DNA of 64,000 bases from NCBI GenBank assembly GCA_900660155.1, contig CABFPE010000245.1, positions 364,834 to 428,833 of the forward strand. The letters are read 5' to 3'. The position numbers and the translations under genes are program-made. The notes under the pieces are model-generated. The model was given only the letters and a program-made list of their open reading frames with translations. It did no database searches and was not told where the DNA came from. Positions 49,131-59,028 of the stretch are shown piece after piece (position 1 is the stretch's first letter; each line of letters opens with the position of its first letter). This stretch comes from Hofstenia miamia (taxonomy: Eukaryota > Xenacoelomorpha > Acoela > Hofsteniidae).

Positions 49131-51672
49131 CCTTTAGTTGACTGGATGATGGTTAACTTTGCTGAGTAAGGCGGCTCTAAGAATATTTACGGTTAAACTA
49201 CAAAGACTGACCTGGAGACGCTCTAAGCAAAAAAAGGGAAACGGTTACTCACCAACGTGAAAGAGTTTCATTTGATCACACAAATGAACTGTAATTCTAA
49301 AGCATAATCTCATAATTTTTAATAAAGTTTTTCCAAACTCCTGTTTTTTCTGTGGAAAATATTCAATATTTTCAAGTGTATAATTTTTCACACTGATCTT
49401 TATAAGATATTCTAAAAATTAAGATATTGGAAATTTCGCAATCTAAGATACTATCCTCATTATCGGCCCTAAAAAGTACTTATTCTCAAAGTAATATTTA
49501 TTAAATGCAAACAATGTGCAGTCGATGGCGTTTTCATTGCCTATTAAATAAACACTGTGGTATTCTATTACATTTTGTGCATATTATTTGAAATGTATAT
49601 TCATTCATTCCAAGATATTTGATGAATAAACATACAGCCTTAGTAACTTTTTTTGGTTTATGTCTTTCCAGAATTTTGATTATGTTCGTTTTTTAAGTGA
49701 ATGTATTTTAATTCAGGCGAGTGTTTGTTTCTTAATAGTTGAAGAATAATTAGAGGTATATTAGAATCTCATGCGAAGAATACAATGATTGCAACAAAAG
49801 TGAGCACTGGAAATGGCATTTGTTTTTTTCAACAGTACACCAAAGCATGATCCTTTTAACCATATTTTCAGCATATTCCCAAATTGAGAAAATATTTTTT
49901 CAGTTTATTGAAGTTTTCATAATAATTTTTTTTAATCTCATGCTTTTCAAAATATAATAGAAAGTCAATGATCGGGTTTCTTTTAATATGCAGATTAAAA
50001 AATTTCTCACTTAAAAAGATTAATCTAAAAAAAGCTAAAAAGACACCATATAAAAAGTGGTACAATTGTAGTATCTATTCAAACTGGTTGTTGTGAATAG
50101 CTAATATTATTTTCCTGTTTATTTCTTTAAAAGCAAAGCTAAAAATCAAAAAATAACAATGTTATTGGAAACGTTTTCACAAAAACACCTTCCAATGATA
50201 TTGCAATATTATTGAAATCAAATTCGATGCCAATAAATACGTTGCAATATATTGAATTAAATCATATTATTGAAACTCCCTTCACCAAGGACAATAAATG
50301 AATTTTAGATTTTATGATTCGAGCAAACCAAAATTGTGATATTTCAGTTCCGATTGCTTTCACTAATAGTAATTCTTAGAAAAACTGAATGTGAGCATTT
50401 TTAAATAAATATGCGGTTCGTATTGTACATAAAATGTGATTTTTTTTAATAAAGTACTATAGCCCGGGATGTGATGGCGCAAAAAATTGTACCAATGATA
50501 ATCCATTACTTCTTAAATTTAGACGTTTTTAATTATAACATATATTTTAGGATACAAAGAGTTACCTACATATTTTTTAAATGTAAAATTGATTTTTTGA
50601 ATTGAAAAAAGAAAACTAATGTACAATTTTGTGGTAACTCCAACTAGAGTGAGTAGTCGTCCCGCGATATGCGAAACAGTCCCACATTATAAGCAATTGC
50701 CAAATGTCCCGATATTAAGGAAAATGTCGTGCTACGTATGCTACTTTTCATTTATTATTAAACCTAAAAATAGTATAAAATTTAAACTAACAAATGCACT
50801 TGCATATCACTAAAAATGGAATTAACTACAATAACATTATACACAGGATGATTCTGAACTACCCTTCACTTTCTAAGTAAATACTACAGCTTTATCTGTG
50901 TCTGGTTTTCGTGGTAATTCATAATTTATGTACTACCAGTACGTTTCGTAGGCTTTCAAATGGTATTTTAATTGCTTTCTTGCAATATACATTCATGATG
51001 GTTGAATTTACATACTCATCTAATATGAGTCATATTACAACTAACTCAATGTATTTTTGACAATATTTTAACTTCTTCCCAAATATCAGCATTATCATGC
51101 CAAGGACGTAGTCGGCGGCTATAAATTCTTCAAATAAAGTGAAATGACAATCTCATCCCTGATTGAGTATAAACGTTTTTTAGAAATGCTCCCTCTCAAA
51201 GTAGAAAGCTTAGAAAATATTTTTAATAGTAATCCTCTTTAATCTTTAGCGTAAATGTACGTCAAGTAATTGATTTCAATTGTACAAAAGTATGCTATTG
51301 TTCATTATGGTTGGCATTATGTTTCAATACAATTTTTACACAATATAAAATAGGGCAAAATGTATGCAGAGATGTTCAAAATTACTAATTTTCTCTATTG
51401 AATTCCTAAAAAAACTTTTTACCTCAAATACTGGCGTGTGAGTGAGGTGTTTTTATGACCTCATTTTAGTAAATTCCAATGCAAATCATCAGGCCGTATT
51501 TACAGTAGCCTGGGTGTAGTACTATGTAATATTTTAACTCTGTATTATAAGTTATAGGATGTTCTTCTACCTGTTTCTGAACAGGGGTGCAATCAAAAAG
51601 GACAGGAGGCACGTACCCTTCCTAAATTTCTAATTGAATAAATCTTTAATAATCTGAAAATGAAGTGGTTTA
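49131..51672. other. Intergenic, nothing recognised
   Basis: AT-rich. 49160-49240 is GC-richer without a known motif. Open frames at 49868-50065 and 50619-50813 are unsupported. Near 51585 GGGGTGCAATCAAAAAGGAC could be a lone transposon end. Confidence 0.45.
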
Positions 51673-51800
51673 ATATACATATATATATATATATAAAAGG
51701 CACAGGCAAGTATCAAAACCCATGACCTAAGAATTCATTTGCATGGTTCACCGTGAACCATGACTAATGCTCAGCCAATGTGACGATAAGAAAATTCTCC
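51673..51800 (-). mobile_element. tRNA-derived SINE with (TA)n tail
   Basis: Read on the minus strand: GTCACATTGGCTGAGCATTA (A-box-like), a perfect 10 bp-arm palindrome CATGGTTCAC-C-GTGAACCATG (51742-51762) in the anticodon-arm position, GGTCATGGGTTTTGATAC (decayed B box), then CTTGCCTGTGCC and a TA-repeat tail (51673-51695). The layout of head, short body and microsatellite tail fits a SINE. The B box is degraded. Confidence 0.45.
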
Positions 51801-53299
51801 AGAATTTCACTCATTAATTTTCACTGGTGATCAGACGCATTATGTCCACAATGAAAGTTACAGCGACCTAAGTTGCTATTTTCTCAACGAAGTCTATATA
51901 TAATATAATTTAAATGAGAAAATAGTCCGAAATATTAACAGTACGTTATCGAAGAGTATTAACTAGCGATGATTAGTCGTCATGATTATATTTCATTTGT
52001 ATAATATCCTTCTTACATTGTTCATTATTGCCAGCCTTATTCCCTTCGGAGAAGGTATTACGTTCAACTAGTTTTAAATAACAAAATTTGATTTTTAAGG
52101 TACATGCAATAAGTTTTTTTATTGTGAGTGTTAGCATTCATTATCACAGCTAACAGTGCTTAAAATTTAAGAAAAATTTTCAAAATATTTTGTTTTTTGC
52201 GAAATTTCATTGCATTTTCCGACCAATTTTTATATTCCATTATATTAACATTGGGATTTTGTTTAAAACAGTAAGTAATGATGTATCTATTTAAAAATGT
52301 ATTAATATTCTACAATATATATGAGATCTTATGCTTTAGAAATTTGTATAGAATTTTGCTTAAAAATTACGCCGTGTAGTTCACAAAATTGTAGAAAACG
52401 TTTTAGACTAAGCTCGCCTTACGTTGTAACAAAGTAATTTGTCTCCTCTAAAGTTTGAAGTTAGTTGCGCCTCTGCTTCTGTATCTGTGGCTGAACTACT
52501 TTGTAAAAGTCGGCTACTGTCTTGCTTCTTTTTGCATTCCAGTTGCGAAAGCATTTTATAAAAAGATTATTTATCCTATTTACAGACACAGGATCAAGAT
52601 AAAATGTTAAGCTTTTCAAACACGAGATCAAATTAAGAGAAATGTTTCGTAAAGTTGTCAAGAATTGTATAAATTTTGTATAAAGAGTTTAATTCGCAAT
52701 CTAAAAACAAATAGAATGCTACATTTTTGTTCTCCATTGACATGTTTTTGATCTGGTCACCTTAATCGCAACAAAAATGGAATTATTGCTCTTATCACTC
52801 TATTTGCAATTCTTAAATCTTACATTCATCAAATATAGAATCATTTGAATAACTATTATCGAAAAAAAATAGAGGTCGCAGAAAATTTATTCCAATCACA
52901 TTTGTATTTTTCAGTTGAATGTATATCGGTTTCCGACAAACATTTATTGTAGAGAAAATGTACTTTTCTTTGTACTAAATCCCTAACGGAATATAATGAA
53001 TCAGACTTTAGTAGTCACTTTATTGTTTGTTTCTGCATATCTTGTCAAGAACATAATCACATTGCCTACGAATGTCAAATTTATTTAATTAAACCCTTAG
53101 CCACCTTATGTTGGCTTAAAGCCACAATCATTGCTATTACTATTATTCTATATCCGAATAAAGATTATCCAATTATAATTGCCTACATATTTAATTTTTA
53201 ATTACAGGCTATGACAACTCTTTATTCAAATACTAAAACTTTTGCATTAGTCATTAAAATTTGTTGGCACTTAAAACGGCAAGCAAAGGTTTAATAACT
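51801..53299. other. Intergenic or intronic sequence upstream of the lectin exon
   Basis: A short frame at 52996-53088 (plus) reads MNQTLVVTLLFVSAYLVKN and looks like a signal peptide. It could be a first exon of the lectin gene, but no good donor follows it. An open frame at 52461-52661 (minus), with FIKCFRNWNAKRSKTVADFY, is protein-like but not recognised. Confidence 0.35.
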
Positions 53300-53822
53300 T
53301 AATGCATTCCAAGCAACAAGGGTTCATGGATCATTAATGGCCCATTATTGTTTCTATTGTTGGCAATTATTGGCGTTTGGCTGCTGGGCCATTAATGGCC
53401 TAATGATATATCGAACAATGAGCCAAAAATGAAGACTTTTTAAGCTTTTTTTCAAATTCTTTATATGATGTAAAATACAATACTCAAAACTTTTACTGAA
53501 TAACATTCTAAAAAATATAAAACACTCGTATGTAAACTAACTACAATCACTATGGTGATATTTTTTCTACACAAACAATAATTTATTACAAAATTTATTT
53601 ATATTCATTGTCTATAGTGTAAATATACTTGACAATATTTGATAATATTTTTGAAATCATTTGAATTTGCTTAAATACTTTGTTATTGGCTCATTGTTGG
53701 ATATATGGTAGGTGCATTAATGGCCCAGGAGCCAAGCGCCAATAATTGCTAACAATGGAAACAATTATGCGCCATCAACGGCCCATGAATCCTTGTTGTT
53801 TCGGATATTTGAATGCATAAGC
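53300..53822. mobile_element. Foldback-type MITE with about 110 bp terminal inverted repeats
   Basis: The left arm starts near 53314 with CAACAAGGGTTCATGG and runs to AACAATGAGCC (about 53425). The right arm in reverse complement starts CAACAAGGATTCATGG (53798) and ends with the same motif near 53690. Both hold ATTAATGGCCCA, GCCAATAATTG-type and TTGTTTC..TTGTTGGC-type words. The left arm contains the perfect palindrome GGCCATTAATGGCC (53387-53400). Outside, ATGCATTC also occurs on both sides in inverted order, so the true ends may be about 53301 and 53821. The centre is AT-rich and non-coding. No clear target duplication was found. Confidence 0.75.
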
Positions 53823-53993
53823 CGTTTTTGAAGGCATCTTTTTTGTAATTTGATTGTGATTGGACTTCCCAAGTCGTCTTTTGCTAGACTACGTTTCTGT
53901 CTAACTGGATAAGGTATTTATCTTCTTAATATTTAGATTTTTTGGACGTTTTCTGCAACAGTTACTATTCTCTGTTTAACAAGTACCTTCCAG

Positions 53994-54644
53994 GAATACT
54001 GCCCAAAACTAAAAGGAATTAACAAAGAATTTTCATTGACTCATTATCAATATAAAAATTTCTGCTACTATGCATTTTACGCCTATGAAAAAAAGTGGAT
54101 TCATCCGCATGCTAAGCAAGTTTGTTTATCCTATGGAATGAAACGAGCAAGCCATTATCTTGAGAGTGTTGAATTTTTGCAATACCAGAGTGATCAACTC
54201 CAAACAGTTAGGTACGGCGATTGTTTTGAAATCGGATGGGTAGCTGATTACCATCCAAATTTGAAAGACGGCTTTATCACTGATGATTATGGTACTATAT
54301 TTCCACTTTGGAATGTGCTCAATTTTACTAAAAATGAAAGGGTTTTTTACGAGCCCTACAATTCTCCAGTTAGCTACGGAGGAGGGTGCGTCGGCTTATA
54401 CAATCAGCATATAGAACAGCCACTCAAATACATACCAATAGATTGTATTAAAACATCATACAATCCTTACAATTACTATGCTTGTGAGACTACACATAAC
54501 TGCTCTAACAACTCAGTTAAACTTGGAAATGTATGCTACCACTTAATGTATAGCAAAGACAGCATACCAAAACTACAGGCAAAGAAGTTATGTGAAGATT
54601 CTGGAATGATTCTGGCAGAGTCAAATTTAGATGACAAAAAATAA
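53994..54644 (+). CDS. C-type lectin-like domain exon(s), partial host gene
   Basis: After an acceptor-like GTACCTTCCAG the frame opens with EYCPKLKGINKEFSL and NFCYYAFYAYEKKWIHPHAK, QVCLSYGM, then DCFEIGWVADY (the WIGL position), GGGCVGLYN (the conserved C-V) and NYYACET (the FACE position). That is one complete C-type lectin-like domain of about 160 residues. A second domain starts at HNCSNNSVKLGNVCYHLMYS and KKLCEDSGMILAESN, then stops at 54644. These domains are extracellular recognition modules. Glycan-binding EPN/QPD and WND motifs are not evident, so sugar binding is doubtful. No start codon is seen, so upstream exons are needed. The second domain is cut short only about 50 bp before a mariner relic; the gene may be truncated. 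Confidence 0.75.
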   Translation, partial: EYCPKLKGINKEFSLTHYQYKNFCYYAFYAYEKKWIHPHAKQVCLSYGMKRASHYLESVEFLQYQSDQLQTVRYGDCFEIGWVADYHPNLKDGFITDDYGTIFPLWNVLNFTKNERVFYEPYNSPVSYGGGCVGLYNQHIEQPLKYIPIDCIKTSYNPYNYYACETTHNCSNNSVKLGNVCYHLMYSKDSIPKLQAKKLCEDSGMILAESNLDDKK

Positions 54645-54689
54645 TCAAACAACATCAAAATTATATTCTATATAGAAATATGTAAACAA

Positions 54690-55833
54690 ATACTACAGTT
54701 TTTTATCATATGGATCTACTTGCAAGCTCCAATATCGATACAAAGTTGAAAACGCCTGAATGTGGGCTTGTGGATTTTGCGTAGAACATCAACTTCCATT
54801 TCATTAAATGCCTGACCAACTGCATGGTTAAGTTCCTGTATACTATGAGTGGTTTACTGCTGTAACTTTTGCTTAATGATACCCCAGTGCGCAATGTCGC
54901 AGGATGTTAAATCTGGACTCCTGCCGGGTCATGCTATGAGGCCGAATTAGCCCACCCACCTGTCTGGAGACTGTTAATTAATAAAGGCACGTATTGCAAA
55001 AGCTGTATGGGCTGGCGCTCCATCTTGCTGAAAATGACATGGGTGTGCGATACCACGTCGTTGTAGCTCGGGTAAAAAATTTTCAATGAGAATTTGTTTG
55101 TAGTGAGCTGCATCCAAGCGATCTTCAATGAAATAACGTCCGATTAAATGTTCTTCAGCCATTGCCGCCCAAACCATAACAGTTGGCGGATGATGTTCAA
55201 ACTGCTTCCAGAAATAAAGGTTCTCCTTACTCCAGAAGACAGCATTGGTAAAATTTCACAGACGCATTCATCAGAAAAAATAACAGAATGCCGGCGTGGA
55301 GGGTTACGATATTTGTTAAGAATTGCTTCACAACATTCAACTCGGTGTTGGTGATCAGTAACTGATAAAAATTGTGCCTTCACAGGCTTCCATGGTTTAA
55401 GCTTGAGATCATTCTTTAGAATGCGTTGCACAGTTGTTCTTGGTTTATTTAATTGACTAGTCAATTTTCTTGTTGAAGTTCATGGCTTATCTTGGATGGA
55501 TGTTTCCACTATTTCGAAACTCTCAGTAGGACGACCACTTCGTGTAGAATAAAGAATAGAGCCTGTTTCAAATAACTTCTCAGACTACTTTTTTATTACT
55601 CGTCCTTTTGTGGATAAATTTGGTACTTCAGTCGAAGCATCATAGTATTGCGTGAGCGATCCGAATCATAGAACCACGTCCCTGCAAGAATTCTGAATTC
55701 AATAGTGTATTTGCTGATGTCGGCCTTGCCAGTGCTAAATAGATAAAACAATATAATTTATTGTTTATCGATAGAATATGATTGGCTAAATTCACTAATT
55801 GGTTTGAAACGTAGTAACTTATGGGCCACCCTG
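54690..55833 (-). mobile_element. Tc1/mariner relic, DD41D (rosa-like)
   Basis: The right terminus CAGGGTGGCCCATAAGTTAC (reverse complement, ending at 55833 beside TA) is intact; the left terminus is not found. On the minus strand the transposase reads LTSQLNKPRTTVQRILKNDL, KAQFLSVTDHQHRVECCEAI, HSVIFSDECVCEI (first D), MVWAAMAEEHLIGRYFIEDR, LDAAHYKQILIENFLPELQR, CHFQQDGAPAHTAFAIRAFI (second D) and SPDLTSCDIAHWG (third D), then ELNHAVGQAFNEMEVDVLRK. I count 41 residues between the second and third D, the spacing described for rosa-type elements. Stops and shifts at several points make it inactive. Confidence 0.85.
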
Positions 55834-55899
55834 TATAAACTCAGCTCAAATATGAATTTATTAGAGTGACGCGAAAGTGTATTATCGGGTACTTCAGAA

Positions 55900-56185
55900 A
55901 CAAACTGCCAAACTCACTAGACATCACGTTGTGTTTAATAGTGATTCATTTTTACGACTCTTGAATGAACTTTTGTAAGACTTGGAAATATAGGTTCCAC
56001 TGAATTTGGGTTTAGTACAGCCGATTGAGTATTTTTTAACATACAAATTTACCTCCCGTGCTATTTCTACTCTGATCATAATGATCCTGGTTGCATTACC
56101 TTTCTTGATATTTCTAAAGCTTTCGATAGGCTCTTTCATTCTATTCTTAATAAATTAAGTTTATTTTGCTTTGATGCTATTGCAA

Positions 56186-56187
<2 letters not shown>
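55900..56187 (+). mobile_element. LINE reverse transcriptase scrap (motif A)
   Basis: Around 56088-56160 the plus strand reads DPGCITFLDISKAFDRLFHS and ILNKLSLFCFDAI, a clear non-LTR RT motif A. The preceding 150 bp look like the RT finger region in other frames. It ends abruptly at a TA microsatellite. Confidence 0.55.
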
Positions 56188-56225
<38 letters not shown>

Positions 56226-56245
56226 TATATATATATATATATATA
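56188..56245. repeat. (TA)n microsatellite
   Basis: Two long TA runs separated by CAG. Confidence 0.95.
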
Positions 56246-56890
56246 ACCCTGTAAATCCCAGTTTTTGTCGTATTTTCTCCTACGAGTAACCTCTTTATTT
56301 CTCTGCAAATTCATTTATTCATTTTTCTTAACCATTTTGAAACGTTTTCCGTTTAAACTAATGGACGTGTAACGAGTTAATTAAATTTTAATTGAGATAT
56401 TTTAAAAATTCTGGTATCCGAATACTTTTTTTGGGTTTCAATTTATTAAATCTTCAGACACAAATTCCCACAAAATTTCATAATTCGAAAACAGTCAAAA
56501 CGAATCTCAGTTCTATTGTTTCTAATATATATATATATATAATTGCAGTAATTATAAATATGAAAAATCAAGAAAAATTAACGCATGCTTTTTTATTGTC
56601 AGTTCTCTTAATTAACAATAAGAAGTTATATTCTAATTTTTTGATTAAAATTAACTGTATTTTTCTAGCATAACATGTGTATACCATACTTGAATGTGAT
56701 GATCCATTGTAGTCATTGTTTGAACCTATTTATAATTACAGAATTGTTTTGATGCTTAGATTTCAGGTTACTATCGTCAGTTAGAATAACATCAGCAGTA
56801 CAGGTAACCCTATTTTGCTGTTAAAGAATTATAGAAAATTTTAACTTTGAAGATAATTAATGCCAAATTTTTAAGTGAACAAAATTGGGC
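56246..56890. other. Intergenic, nothing recognised
   Basis: AT-rich, with a short TA run near 56527. The frame at 56392-56673 has no known domain. Confidence 0.5.
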
Positions 56891-56902
56891 TATAATAATA
56901 TA

Positions 56903-56965
<63 letters not shown>
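56891..56965. repeat. (TAA)n microsatellite at the 5' edge of the LINE
   Basis: About 20 TAA units end directly at GGGCAGGTAGCCC, where the LINE begins. A TAA-rich stretch also follows the LINE's 3' end. Confidence 0.95.
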
Positions 56966-56966
<1 letters not shown>

Positions 56967-57240
56967 GGCAGGTAGCCCAGTTGGTAAAGACACACATTGG
57001 TGAGCTGAGGTTAAGCAACTGTGATTGTGGTTGCAAAACTGGATGACTTAGCTCACAGGGTAAGAAGCACTCTAAGGCTTGGTTGGCAACTTCCAAGGAC
57101 AATGTGAGTCCAAAATCAAACACAAAATCAAACACGGATGAGAAGTCATGAAAGAGCAAAGGCCCTAAGTCCCCGGCAGGCCTTCAATGGTCAGAGGGTG
57201 CTAAGAATCTCTGGACAACAGGCGGACTCCACAATCGGGA
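56966..57240 (+). promoter_or_regulatory. LINE 5' leader with tRNA-like A box
   Basis: TAGCCCAGTTGG (56973-56984) fits the Pol III A-box consensus TRGCNNAGYNGG at every position. About 65 bp on, GGTTGCAAAAC is a poor B box. GGGC/GCCC arms at the first bases can pair. Whether this drives transcription is unknown. Confidence 0.35.
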
Positions 57241-58269
57241 GTGTGGACAAAGACCAATGAACAATGGCATAAGTGGAGAGATGAGCAGAACAGGACAGCA
57301 TTGGAGTGTTACAGAAGAAGCAGGCCAGATGAGAGGGGGTACAGGAAGAGAATGTTTGAAGAATGGAGAAACACAGGAATGGGATTAGAAGTTACAGAGC
57401 AAAGGGCTTGCAGGGCAAGTGAGAAAACAGTTGGATGAGAGTAGGGGGAAAAAGAGAGTTGAACAGGTTAAGCAAAGGGAAGATGAAGTGATAGATGTTG
57501 AGACAGAAGTGGCAGAAGCAGCAGAATCAGCAGATGCAGAATTTGAAGCAGCAATCAAGGAAAAGATGAAGGAAGAAATTAGGTGAGAGAAATAGGTTGC
57601 AAGTTCCAAGAGGAGTCAAGAGAAGTAAGCTAGCAGTAGAGACAGCAAAGTTCAATAAAGTGTTGGAAAGGATAGTTGTAAGGAGTGTTACAGAAGTAAA
57701 TAGCTTAGTATATGCAGGTGCATGTGAGGTGCTGAAGAATGTAGGCATGGAAATGAAGAAGAAAAGGTGTCAAGAAGATAAGGGAGACAGAAAGCCAGCA
57801 TGGGAAAGAAGAATTGAGAATAAAGTGGCAAAAATTAGGCAGCAAATAGGGAAGATCAGACAAGTAAGGCAGTGCAGGACAGGTGCAGGGTAGGTAAGGG
57901 GAAGACTATAGAAACTGCAAGAGAAGAGCTAAAGCAGAGATTAGTTGCAGAAGCTGAGAAACTAAGAAAGTATAGGGCAAGGGCAAAGCAAGCAAGAGAC
58001 AACATGAAGTTTGAGACCCAAGAAGGAAAATTCTACAAAGAACTAGATGCAGGAGGAAAGGCTACAGCTAAAGCAGGCGAAGACGCAGTAAGGTTCTGGG
58101 AGAATATATGGGGAGTGCAGGACTAGAGATAGAGAGTATACAGATGCAGAAAGAAGTCAGGCAAGAAGAAGAAGTAGTCACAACTGTAAGGCTGAAGGAG
58201 GCTCTAAAGAAGATGAAGAACTTGCAGGCGCCAGGCAGAGATGAGATACATGGGTATTGGCTGAGTAAG
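57241..58269 (+). pseudogene. LINE N-terminal region (block A)
   Basis: Frames in order: EQNRTALECYRRSRPDERGY, RKRMFEEWRNTGMGLEVTEQ, RACRASEKT (57241-57438); an acidic stretch VEQVKQREDEVIDVETEVAE; VNSLVYAGACEVLKNVGMEM and RKPAWERRIENKVAKIRQQI (57597-57893); then REELKQRLVAEAEKLRKYRA, KFYKELDAGG and FWENIWGVQD (57872-58126); and KEALKKMKNLQAPGRDEIHG at the block end. This is the helical N-terminal extension that precedes the RT in endonuclease-type LINEs. At least three frame changes or stops separate the pieces. Confidence 0.75.
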
Positions 58270-58974
58270 GTAGGAAGCTGCAAGTAATTATTTACTTTAT
58301 TTATCTATGTTAATTAAAGCCAATAGTTTATGGTAATAACTGAAGTAAGATTTATTAAGCAGCTGCAGAAACTGCAAGCGTGCAAAGGAAAAAATTACAT
58401 ATCCCAAGAGGAGACTAAACCACAAAAAAAATTTATATCTGCAATGAGTAAGAATAGGCAACACACAAAGGAAAAAATTAATTTACCAAGGGCATAAACT
58501 AAATACACATAGGAAAAACATTGATTCAGAAATCAGAGTCGGTTGGAGGCATCAAAGGAATCACTTAGATGTTACTTGAAGTTAAACAAATGAACGACAG
58601 CGTATCACACTGTTAAAGAAACACATTCAAATCAGTTTATACATTTTCTCATTTTATAGGAATGTAGGCATAGACATGAAGAATATAAGATGACATGAAT
58701 ATAAGGGAGACAGAAAACCAGCATGGGAGAGTAGAATTGAGAATAAAGTGGCAAAGATTAGGTAAAACATTGAAAATATTGGTCAAGAAAATCACTGTAA
58801 GTTACAATCTGTTTGGTCAAACATAAAACTTTAAAAATTGTTTTAGAACATCCAACTCATAATTAATTTGTAGACTGCCTTAAGACGGATATTTATGTGT
58901 TATATTAAATAAAACACATAAAAACAAAACCATTAATGCTTTGAAATACAAAAAGAACTGCTAAATATACAACA
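58270..58974. other. Non-LINE DNA interrupting the LINE, with a 102 bp LINE island
   Basis: 58270-58659 and 58762-58974 do not match the LINE. The 102 bp between them (58660-58761) matches block A at 57737-57839. Both non-LINE segments begin GT and end AG. Within the first, two similar stretches, AAAGGAAAAAATTACATATC and AAAGGAAAAAATTAATTTAC, about 87 bp apart, suggest part of another repeat. Confidence 0.6.
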
Positions 58975-59028
58975 AGGTTCTGGGAGAATATAAGGGGAAG
59001 TGATGTACCAGAGATATAGTGAGAGCAG

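Noticed and set aside
52996-53088. Signal-peptide exon for the lectin gene
   Set aside because: The frame looks secretory, but no convincing splice donor follows; kept only as a note.
56966-57060. A functional tRNA gene at the LINE start
   Set aside because: The A box fits, but the B box is poor and no cloverleaf forms.
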